A DNA stretch of 64,000 nucleotides, taken from positions 3,376,501-3,440,500 of the forward strand of contig NZ_CP133784.1 in NCBI RefSeq assembly GCF_034353875.1. The letters run 5' to 3'. How positions within the stretch are numbered: the stretch's first letter is position 1; every line of letters starts with the position of its first letter. A program made the position numbers and the translations under genes. The notes under the pieces are model-generated. The model was not told the origin of the DNA and made no database searches. It saw only the letters and a program-made list of their open reading frames with translations. The stretch is from Pseudomonas sp. MH9.2. Lineage in GTDB: Bacteria > Pseudomonadota > Gammaproteobacteria > Pseudomonadales > Pseudomonadaceae. This document shows positions 1-6,900 of the stretch, in pieces.

Positions 1-38
1 CTTTGCCCATGAACGCAAACAGGCAGGAGGCGCACCCC

Positions 39-620
39 ATGCGTAACGAGTCGATCCGCTATCTGATCGTGCCAGGCTGGCAAGGGTCGTCTGACGACCA
101 TTGGCAAACGCATTGGCAGAACAGTTTGCCCAACAGCGCGCGCGTGGAGCAGGCCGACTGGCTCAAACCACGGCGCGAGGATTGGGTCGGTGAATTGCAG
201 CGCGCGATTGTCGCTGACAGCACGCCGGTGATCCTGATCGCTCATAGCCTGGGGTGCATCACCGTTGCGCATTGGGCCGAACTCGCGCCTTTGCAGTCGC
301 TGCGTCAGGTGCGCGGTGCCTTGCTGGTGGCGCCTGCTGACGTTGAACGGCCGAACTGCTCGCCTGCGTTACGTAATTTCGCACCGATTCCTGGGCACCT
401 GCTGCCGTTTCCGACCCAAGTGGTCAGCTCGGATAACGACACGGCGGTCAGTACTCAGCGCGCGCTGGAGCTGGCTCATAACTGGGGCGCAGAAGCAGGC
501 ATTCTCAGGGGGGCGGGGCACATCAATGTGAAGTCCGGCCATCAGCGCTGGGAGCAGGGCTTCGCCTATCTGTACCGCCTGCAAAACCGAATGGAACACC
601 ACGCTCGGCGTCGCGCCTGA
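39..620 (+). CDS. RBBP9/YdeN-type serine hydrolase
   Basis: Small alpha/beta hydrolase of the RBBP9/YdeN family, 193 residues. The N-terminal VPGWQGSSDDHWQ block is the family signature. The nucleophile is Ser70 in AHSLGC, the general-base His is near residue 161 (GAGHINVKSGH), and an acid lies in SSDND near 132-134. No signal peptide is seen, so it is probably cytosolic. I chose the ATG at 39 over the upstream in-frame start because AGGAGG lies 8 bases before it. Substrate is unknown. It sits directly before an SfnR-like activator, at the edge of the sulfur region, which may hint at a sulfur-ester or thioester substrate, but that is inference. Confidence 0.85.
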   Translation: MRNESIRYLIVPGWQGSSDDHWQTHWQNSLPNSARVEQADWLKPRREDWVGELQRAIVADSTPVILIAHSLGCITVAHWAELAPLQSLRQVRGALLVAPADVERPNCSPALRNFAPIPGHLLPFPTQVVSSDNDTAVSTQRALELAHNWGAEAGILRGAGHINVKSGHQRWEQGFAYLYRLQNRMEHHARRRA

Positions 621-746
621 ATTCGATCGGCGCGGCAGACGCCATGCTTTACTCATCGACCTCAATAATTTTCACGCCGGACCCTCGGGCCCTATTGTCT
701 ATTTTTAACGCGTGAGTCGTCGCAAGGGCTCAGGCGGGAGTTTGCC

Positions 747-1697
747 ATGAGCCTTCACGAAACCTTTGGTCAGCCGTTATTGACCTTCCCCGATGCGGAA
801 AAAAGCCCGCTGAGCATTCGCGCCAAAGCGCTGGTGTTCGTCGACCCGCGCTCGCGTCAGTTGCGCGAAGAGCTGGAGCAACTGGCACCGCGCTCGTTAC
901 CGGTGCTGATCCGTGGCGAAACCGGCAGCGGCAAGGAACTGCTGGCCCGGCATATCCATCGCGCCAGCGACCGTGGGGGCTTATTCGTGTCAGTGAACTG
1001 CGGAGCGATCAGCCCGACGTACGCCGATGCCGAGCTGTTCGGCTATGCCGCCGGCGCTCACAGCAGCTCCGCCAGCAGTCGTGCGGGATGGTTCGGTTCG
1101 GCCAATGGCGGGACCTTGTACCTGGATGAAATCGGCGATTTGCCGCTGCCGATACAGATCAAGCTGTTGGCGGCGCTGGAGAACCATGAAGTGACCCGCG
1201 TTGGCGCCCAGCAACCCAGCCCGGTGGACGTGCGTCTGGTGGCCGCCACCAGCATCGATCTGGCGCAGGCGGTGGCCGTCGGTAAATTTAACGAGCGGCT
1301 TTATCACTACCTCAGCGAAGGTCGACTGGACCTGCCTGCGTTACGCGAGCGAGTGGGTGACATCCTGTCTTTGGCCGAATATTTTCTCGGCATTTACAGC
1401 CAGCGTTTGGGCTTGCCGGTGCCACTGATCAGTGAAACTGCGCAACAGGTATTGGAGCGGCACAGTTGGCCGGGCAATACTCGCGAGCTGGAGAACGTTA
1501 TTCATTTCGCGCTGTTGGTCAGCAGTGGCGATGAAATTTTGCCCGAACACCTTAATCTGCCCGACAGCGCGAATCCTCTGGCGCAGATCGAGCAGCAAGC
1601 GGAGCACTTGCTCGCTTTCGCGCATCCCGGGCAACTGTCGGAATTGCAGCGATTGCTGGAGCGCCTGAGCCAACGCGTGTCGCAAACCCCGCGTTAG
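747..1697 (+). CDS. SfnR-like sigma-54 activator without GAFTGA loop or HTH
   Basis: AAA+ domain of a bacterial enhancer-binding protein, 316 residues. The N-terminal PLSIRAKALVFVDPRS block resembles SfnR, the sigma-54 activator of organosulfur use in Pseudomonas. Walker A is GETGSGKE (about 57-64) and Walker B is GTLYLDEIGD (about 122-131). Two things are odd. The sigma-54-contacting GAFTGA loop reads GAHSSS at 103-108. The protein also stops at LSELQRLLERLSQRVSQTPR, with no Fis-type helix-turn-helix. It has no receiver domain. It may therefore be a regulator of other activators, or a decayed activator, rather than a classic sigma-54 activator. GGGAG precedes the ATG at 747. Family assignment is by eye. 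Confidence 0.8.
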   Translation: MSLHETFGQPLLTFPDAEKSPLSIRAKALVFVDPRSRQLREELEQLAPRSLPVLIRGETGSGKELLARHIHRASDRGGLFVSVNCGAISPTYADAELFGYAAGAHSSSASSRAGWFGSANGGTLYLDEIGDLPLPIQIKLLAALENHEVTRVGAQQPSPVDVRLVAATSIDLAQAVAVGKFNERLYHYLSEGRLDLPALRERVGDILSLAEYFLGIYSQRLGLPVPLISETAQQVLERHSWPGNTRELENVIHFALLVSSGDEILPEHLNLPDSANPLAQIEQQAEHLLAFAHPGQLSELQRLLERLSQRVSQTPR

Positions 1698-1757
1698 ACG
1701 CTGTGTTTCGCGGAGAGAGTGGCGCTTAATGCTAGTCAGCACAAAAAAGCATAACCA

Positions 1758-1793
1758 TTGACGTAAAAAGTATTGTCATGGAATAAGAAATAT
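1758..1793 (+). promoter_or_regulatory. Possible promoter/CysB-type site before metQ-like gene
   Basis: TTGACG at 1758-1763 is a good -35. AATAAG at 1782-1787 could be a -10 at 18 bp spacing. The same stretch holds GGAATAAGAAATAT (1780-1793), which resembles AT-rich GGAATA motifs before other sulfur genes in this window. The assignment is tentative. Confidence 0.3.
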
Positions 1794-1903
1794 CGGTAAT
1801 GTCCGTTTCACGCCGCTGAGTCATAAGGTTCAACCGATGATCAGCGGCAACTCACTGATAAGCCGTCGTTTGTGACGACCGCGACTTTCGCTAAGGACAC
1901 CGC

Positions 1904-2686
1904 ATGAAAAAGACGTTGTTGTTGACCGCCCTCGCTGCTGCGCTTTCGATTGGCCTGGCCCACGCGGGTGAAAAACTGGTCGTCGGCGCTACGCCTGTTC
2001 CGCACGCCGAGATTCTTGAGTTGATCAAGCCTGAGCTGGCAAAAGAAGGCGTGGACCTGGAAATCAAAGTCTTCAACGACTACGTGCAGCCGAACCTGCA
2101 GGTTTTCCAGAAGAAGCTCGATGCCAACTACTTCCAGACCAAGCCGTACCTGGATGGCTTCAACAAAGGCAAGAAGGCTGATCTGGTTACCGTCGTCGGC
2201 GTTCACGTCGAACCGTTCGGTGGCTACTCGTCCAAGTACAAATCCCTGGCTGACCTGCCGGACGGCGCAACTGTTGCCATTCCAAACGAAGGCAGCAACG
2301 CTGGCCGTGCACTGCTGCTGTTGGAGAAAGCCGGTCTGATCACCCTGAACGACCCGACTGACGCACTGGCAACGGTAAAGGACGTCAAGACCAACCCCAA
2401 GAACCTGAAGTTCAAGGAGCTGGAGTCGGCCATGTTGGCGCGCGCTTACAATCAGGTTGATCTGGACATGATCAACACCAACTATGCGTTGGAAGCCAAG
2501 CTCAACCCGAAGAAGGATGCACTGATTCTCGAAGGCGCTGATTCGCCTTACGTGAACTTCCTGGTGGCGCGTCCAGACAACGCCCACAGCGATGCAATCC
2601 AGAAACTGGCCAAGGCGCTGACCAGCCCTGAAGTCAAAGCATTCATTGCCAAGAAGTACGACGGCGCGGTACTGCCGGCGTTCTGA
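1904..2686 (+). CDS. MetQ/NlpA-family substrate-binding protein
   Basis: Periplasmic binding protein of the NlpA/MetQ family (260 residues), which delivers D/L-methionine or related sulfur compounds to a MetNI importer. The signal peptide spans about 1-22 (ends GLAHA) and there is no lipobox cysteine, so it is predicted soluble rather than a lipoprotein. Typical family blocks are seen: VGATPVPHAEIL, NYFQTKPYLD, VAIPNEGSNAGRALLLL, NTNYALEAKL and SPYVNFLVARPDN. It stands alone, without its own ATPase or permease. It could share the MetNI encoded at 9857-11612 with the second MetQ, giving that transporter a different specificity. A stem-loop terminator follows. Confidence 0.88.
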   Translation: MKKTLLLTALAAALSIGLAHAGEKLVVGATPVPHAEILELIKPELAKEGVDLEIKVFNDYVQPNLQVFQKKLDANYFQTKPYLDGFNKGKKADLVTVVGVHVEPFGGYSSKYKSLADLPDGATVAIPNEGSNAGRALLLLEKAGLITLNDPTDALATVKDVKTNPKNLKFKELESAMLARAYNQVDLDMINTNYALEAKLNPKKDALILEGADSPYVNFLVARPDNAHSDAIQKLAKALTSPEVKAFIAKKYDGAVLPAF

Positions 2687-2712
2687 TCTGAATTCAAGCG
2701 TTAACGTTTTTT

Positions 2713-2745
2713 ACGCCGGCGGCTTTCATTAGCGTCGGCGTTTTT
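2713..2745 (+). terminator. Rho-independent terminator after metQ-like gene
   Basis: ACGCCG (2713-2718) pairs with CGGCGT (2736-2741), followed by a run of T. It lies 27 bp after the stop codon of the binding-protein gene. Confidence 0.75.
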
Positions 2746-2794
2746 GCGTTTGGAACTGACCTGCCCGGCGGATCGCTAGTGTGTTCAGTGATAT

Positions 2795-2835
2795 CTATAT
2801 TCCTCAACGGTATTTAAATTAAGTTTCTTATACCT
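2795..2835 (+). promoter_or_regulatory. AT-rich ATTCC-containing promoter region of the dioxygenase-ABC operon
   Basis: ATATTCC at 2797-2803 is followed by an AT-rich tract (TATTTAAATTAAG, then TTATACCTATAAAG). The layout resembles the regions before 16298 and 19753 on the other strand when all are read in gene direction. A common sulfur-starvation (CysB-type) site is possible but unproved. Confidence 0.3.
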
Positions 2836-2883
2836 ATAAAGTTCTGACTCTTGTTACCCAGCACACCCGGAGTCGGAGTTCTC

Positions 2884-3780
2884 ATGCCAGCAGCCTCCCA
2901 AGCGTCCTCATCTGTATACATAGCCGATCAAGCATTCGACATACGCTCGTTCGCCGAAAAAGTGGGTGCGGAAATCATCGGCCTGGATCTGTCCCGGCCT
3001 CTCAGCGATGCGGACTTCGCCCGTGTCCATCAGGCGCACCTGGACTACCACGTCGTGGTGTTTCGCGATCAACACATCACCCCGCAGCAGCAGATTGATT
3101 TCAGTCGGCGTTTCGGCATCCTGCAAATCCATGTACTCAAGCAGTTTCTGCTAAAAAACCATCCGGAAATTCTTATCGTTTCGAACATCGTCGAGGACGG
3201 TCAGCCGATTGGCTTGGGCGATGCCGGCAAGTATTGGCACTCGGACCTGTCCTACAAGGAACTGCCGAGCCTCGGTTCGATGCTGCACGCCCAGGAGCTG
3301 CCTGACGAAGGTGGTGACACGTTGTTCGCCAATCTGCACGTTGCCTGGGATACGTTGCCGCACGCCCTGCGTGAGGCGGTCGAAGGCCTCTCGGCGGTGC
3401 ATTCCTACACCTCGCGCTACAGCGACGGCAAAAATGCCGCCAACTGGCGCCCGGCGCTGACGTCGGAGCAGCTTGCACAAGTGGCTGAAGTGACTCACCC
3501 GATTGTGCGCACCCATCCAGAAACCGGGCGCAAGGCGTTGTTCGTCAGCGAAGGATTCACCACGCGCATCGTCGGCCTGCCGGAAGACGAAAGTCGCCAG
3601 TTGCTGGATCAACTCTATGCCCACAGCGTGCGTCCAGAGCATGTCTATCGGCACCAATGGCAGCCCCATGATCTGGTGTTCTGGGACAACCGCTCGCTGA
3701 TCCATTTGGCTGCGGGTTGCCCCACTGAACTGCGCCGCAAGCTGTTCCGTACCACGATTCAAGGTGATGCGCCGTTCTGA
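2884..3780 (+). CDS. TauD/TfdA-family 2-oxoglutarate dioxygenase
   Basis: Fe(II)/2-oxoglutarate-dependent dioxygenase, 298 residues, the usual length for TauD/AtsK/TfdA enzymes. The HxD metal motif is His119-Ser-Asp121 (YWHSDLSY). The distal His is about 274 (WDNRSLIHLA), with a 2-oxoglutarate-binding Arg at about 285-289. Such enzymes oxidise sulfonates or alkyl sulfates and release sulfite or sulfate. The WDNR...H context looks closer to the generic TauD/TfdA type than to AtsK, so the substrate is open. The ATG at 2884 has GGAG just upstream and is preferred over a TTG at 2851. It heads an operon with a sulfonate-type ABC transporter 16 bp downstream. Confidence 0.88.
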   Translation: MPAASQASSSVYIADQAFDIRSFAEKVGAEIIGLDLSRPLSDADFARVHQAHLDYHVVVFRDQHITPQQQIDFSRRFGILQIHVLKQFLLKNHPEILIVSNIVEDGQPIGLGDAGKYWHSDLSYKELPSLGSMLHAQELPDEGGDTLFANLHVAWDTLPHALREAVEGLSAVHSYTSRYSDGKNAANWRPALTSEQLAQVAEVTHPIVRTHPETGRKALFVSEGFTTRIVGLPEDESRQLLDQLYAHSVRPEHVYRHQWQPHDLVFWDNRSLIHLAAGCPTELRRKLFRTTIQGDAPF

Positions 3781-3796
3781 TCGAGGGAGTTGTTTC

Positions 3797-4678
3797 ATGA
3801 ACGCTGTTTTGCAGGACCACACGGCCAGCGATAGTTTTATCGCACACAAGGTCAATCAGCAGACGGCTGAGCCTTTGTTGCAAGTACAGGGCGTGAGCCT
3901 GGAGTACCGCACCCCCGAGCGGGTGGTGCGGGCGACTCATCAAGTGAGTTTTGAAATCGACCCTGCGGATCGCTTCGTGCTGCTGGGGCCCTCGGGCTGC
4001 GGCAAATCCACCTTGCTCAAAGCTGTGGCCGGCTTCATTCAGCCCAGTGAAGGGCAGATCCGTCTGGCGGGCGTGCAAATCAAAGAACCTGGCCCGGACC
4101 GGATAGTGGTGTTCCAGGAGTTCGATCAGTTGCCGCCCTGGAAAACCGTGATCCAGAACGTGATTTTCCCGTTGGTGGCGTCTCGCACTCTCAAGCGTCG
4201 CGAGGCCGAAGAGCGTGCGCGTTACTACCTGGACAAAGTCGGCTTGAGCGCGTTTGCCGACGCCTACCCGCACACCTTGTCCGGCGGTATGAAAGCGCGG
4301 GTGGCGATTGCTCGCGCCTTGGCCATGCAGCCAAAAATCCTGTTGATGGACGAACCCTTTGCCGCCCTCGATGCACTGACCCGACGCAAGATGCAGGAAG
4401 AACTCCTGGCGCTGTGGGACGAGGTGCGTTTCACCTTGTTGTTCGTCACCCACTCCATCGAAGAAGCGCTGGTGGTCGGTAACCGAATTTTGCTGCTTTC
4501 GCCCCATCCAGGCCGCGTTCGGGCTGAAATCAACAGCCATCAATACGACCTGAACAGCCTCGGCGGTGCCGGTTTTCAAAACACCGCGCAACGCATTCAT
4601 CGCCTGTTGTTCGATGAGGGTGGGACCGAACCGGTGGACCGCGAACTGAGCTTCCAGGATGTGCGCATAGCGTACTGA
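3797..4678 (+). CDS. Sulfonate/nitrate-type ABC transporter ATPase
   Basis: ATPase of the TauB/SsuB family, 293 residues. Walker A is GPSGCGKST, the Q-loop region reads VVFQEFDQLPPWKT, the signature is LSGGMKAR, Walker B is ILLMDEPFAALD, and the switch His is in FVTHSIEEA. The ATG at 3797 is chosen because GAGGGAG lies 7 bases upstream; the ATG at 3764 overlaps the dioxygenase gene and lacks such a site. The protein would energise the permease at 4867-5721 for uptake of an organosulfur anion. The C-terminal extension of about 40 residues after the ATPase core is common in this family. Confidence 0.9.
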   Translation: MNAVLQDHTASDSFIAHKVNQQTAEPLLQVQGVSLEYRTPERVVRATHQVSFEIDPADRFVLLGPSGCGKSTLLKAVAGFIQPSEGQIRLAGVQIKEPGPDRIVVFQEFDQLPPWKTVIQNVIFPLVASRTLKRREAEERARYYLDKVGLSAFADAYPHTLSGGMKARVAIARALAMQPKILLMDEPFAALDALTRRKMQEELLALWDEVRFTLLFVTHSIEEALVVGNRILLLSPHPGRVRAEINSHQYDLNSLGGAGFQNTAQRIHRLLFDEGGTEPVDRELSFQDVRIAY

Positions 4679-4713
4679 CCATGACCCCGTCTCCCAGAAA
4701 AACGCTAACCCCT

Positions 4714-4836
4714 GTAGGAGCTGACTTGTCTGCGAAAGGCTGGGGTCGCGTCCGCCCCGGAGGACCTTCATACGGGGATGAATCCAGCCATTTTGCGACT
4801 GCTGCGCAGCCGATTCGCAGACAAGTCAGCTCCTAC
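4714..4836. repeat. REPIN (inverted REP pair) inside the ABC operon
   Basis: Arms at 4714-4742 (GTAGGAGCTGACTTGTCTGC...) and 4807-4836 are near-perfect inverted copies, separated by about 64 bp. This is the two-REP arrangement typical of Pseudomonas REPINs. It lies between the ATPase and permease genes, so it must be transcribed with them and could fold into a large hairpin that affects relative expression. It also extends the permease reading frame upstream artificially. Confidence 0.9.
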
Positions 4837-4866
4837 CTGGACATGATCCACCAAGAGAATTCGAGC

Positions 4867-5721
4867 ATGAGCGTCCGAGAGGAATACGAAATCACGCTGA
4901 CGCCTTTTACTCAGGCGGCACTGGCGGGTGATATCCCGCTGACGCAACGTATCTGGCAACTGAGCTGGGTGCGCAAAAGCGTGATCCTGATCGCCCTGGC
5001 GGTGATCTGGGAACTGGCTGCGCGTGTGCAAAACAATGACCTGCTGCTGCCGAGTTTTTTGCAGACCGCCGCTGCTTTCTACGACGGCATCATCACCGGT
5101 GAGTTGCTGAACAAGGTCTGGATTTCCCTGACCGTGCTGGTCAAGGGCTACCTGATCGGGATCATCCTTGCGTTCGGCTTGACGACGCTGGCGGTATCAA
5201 CGCAATTGGGCCGCGACCTGCTCAGCACGCTGACCGCGATGCTCAACCCGTTGCCTGCGATTGCCTTGCTGCCGTTGTCGCTGCTGTGGTTTGGCCTGGG
5301 TGAGAACAGCCTGATTTTCGTGCTGGTGCATTCGGTGCTGTGGGCGCTGGCACTGAATACGTATGCGGGCTTTCTCGGTGTCTCGGAAACCCAGCGCATG
5401 GCCGGGCGTAACTATGGCCTCAAGGGGCTGCGCTTCGTCTGGTTCATTCTGATCCCTGCCGCGCTGCCATCGATTCTGGCCGGGCTGAAAATTGGCTGGG
5501 CCTTCGCCTGGCGCACGTTGATCGCCGCAGAGCTGGTGTTTGGTGCGTCGTCGGGTAAAGGCGGGTTGGGTTGGTACATCTTTCAGAATCGCAACGAGCT
5601 GTATACCGACAAAGTATTCGCCGGGTTGGCCGCCGTTATTTTGATCGGCTTGCTGGTGGAAAACCTGCTGTTCAACAACATCGAACGCCTGACCGTAAAA
5701 CGCTGGGGCATGCAGCGCTGA
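4867..5721 (+). CDS. Sulfonate/nitrate-type ABC transporter permease
   Basis: Inner-membrane permease of the TauC/SsuC family, about 284 residues. It has several hydrophobic helices (for example SVILIALAVIWELAA) and the EAA-like loop around MAGRNYGLKGLRFVWFILIP. I place the start at the ATG at 4867 (MSVREEYEITLTP). The open frame reaches back to 4681, but that part is REPIN sequence and gives an implausible N-terminus. An in-frame ATG at 4843 is an alternative. It partners the ATPase upstream and the binding protein 39 bp downstream. Confidence 0.9.
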   Translation: MSVREEYEITLTPFTQAALAGDIPLTQRIWQLSWVRKSVILIALAVIWELAARVQNNDLLLPSFLQTAAAFYDGIITGELLNKVWISLTVLVKGYLIGIILAFGLTTLAVSTQLGRDLLSTLTAMLNPLPAIALLPLSLLWFGLGENSLIFVLVHSVLWALALNTYAGFLGVSETQRMAGRNYGLKGLRFVWFILIPAALPSILAGLKIGWAFAWRTLIAAELVFGASSGKGGLGWYIFQNRNELYTDKVFAGLAAVILIGLLVENLLFNNIERLTVKRWGMQR

Positions 5722-5760
5722 CAACACGCGTAACCTTCTTATCTGCATTGCGAGGATCAC

Positions 5761-6780
5761 ATGGCCACTTCTTTCAAGCGTCCGGCGCTGACAGCACTTG
5801 CGACGGCATTCGGTTTATTCGGGGCACTCCTGAGCAGCGGCGTGCAAGCAGAAGGCAAGATCAGCATCGCCCAACAATTCGGTATCGGCTACCTGATTCT
5901 CGACGTGGTGCGCGATCAGCAATTGATCGAGAAACACGGTAAACAGCAGGGCCTGGACATCAAGGTCGACTGGAACAGCATCTCGGGATCTACGGCCATG
6001 AACGAAGCATTGCTGGCCGGTGCGCTGGATGTGGTCTCGGCCGGGGTTCCTCCGATGTTGACCCTCTGGGATCGCACCAAGGGCAAACAGAACGTCAAGG
6101 CCATCGCTTCGCTGGGTTCGATGCCTAACTACCTGCTTAGCAACAACCCGGACGTGAAGAGCTTGAAAGACTTCACTGACAAGGACCGTATCGCCGTGCC
6201 TGCCGCAGGTGTCGGCTTCCAGTCACGCACGTTGCAGATCGAAACGGCCAAGCAGTTTGGCGATGCCGACTTCAAACGCTTCGATACGATCTCCGTCAGC
6301 CTGCCGCACCCGGATGCTACCTCGGCGTTGATCGCCGGCGGGTCTGAAATCAGTTCACACTTTTCCAGCCCGCCGTTCCAGTATCAGGAGCTGGAAAACC
6401 CGAAGGTGCATAAGGTGCTCAGCTCCTATGACGTGCTCGGCGGTCAGGCCACGTTCAACGTGCTCTACACCACTGAAAAATTTCACGACGAAAACCCCAA
6501 GACCTACAAAGCGTTCTATGACGCCCTGGCTGAAGCCGAGCACATCATCAAGGCCGACAAGCCTGCCGCTGCTCAGACCTACATTCGTGTGGAGCAATCG
6601 AAATTGCCATTGGCCTTCGTCGAAAAAATCGTCGCCGACCCGGAAATCGATTTCACCATCACCCCTCAGCGCACCTTCATCTACGCCAGCAAATTGCAGG
6701 AATTGGGCGTGCTGAAAAACAAGGCTGACAGCTGGAAAGACTTCTTCTTCGAAGAAGCACATGGCGCGCCGGGAAGCTGA
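5761..6780 (+). CDS. Sulfonate/nitrate-type ABC binding protein
   Basis: Periplasmic substrate-binding protein, 339 residues, of the TauA/SsuA/NMT1-like family. The signal peptide spans about 1-30 (ends SGVQA). The mature start KISIAQQFGIGYLILDVV and the blocks NEALLAGALDVVSAGVPP and RIAVPAAGVGFQSRTLQIE are characteristic. It resembles AtsR-type binding proteins of sulfate-ester uptake in overall look, but this was not tested by alignment. It completes the operon dioxygenase-ATPase-permease-binding protein, in which the dioxygenase would desulfonate or desulfate what the transporter brings in. Confidence 0.88.
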   Translation: MATSFKRPALTALATAFGLFGALLSSGVQAEGKISIAQQFGIGYLILDVVRDQQLIEKHGKQQGLDIKVDWNSISGSTAMNEALLAGALDVVSAGVPPMLTLWDRTKGKQNVKAIASLGSMPNYLLSNNPDVKSLKDFTDKDRIAVPAAGVGFQSRTLQIETAKQFGDADFKRFDTISVSLPHPDATSALIAGGSEISSHFSSPPFQYQELENPKVHKVLSSYDVLGGQATFNVLYTTEKFHDENPKTYKAFYDALAEAEHIIKADKPAAAQTYIRVEQSKLPLAFVEKIVADPEIDFTITPQRTFIYASKLQELGVLKNKADSWKDFFFEEAHGAPGS

Positions 6781-6900
6781 TTTCTACTCATAGATGGTGG
6801 CTGCGATCTTTTAGGACCGGTACTACAGACAGTTTTTTTGTTTTCCACTAATTTCTGCTACTTCGAGTCAGTTGCCGATTTTCGGGCGCGCGGGGGCAGC

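Noticed and set aside
4681..4866. N-terminal extension of the ABC permease
   Set aside because: This part is REPIN sequence and gives residues unlike the family; the start at 4867 fits.
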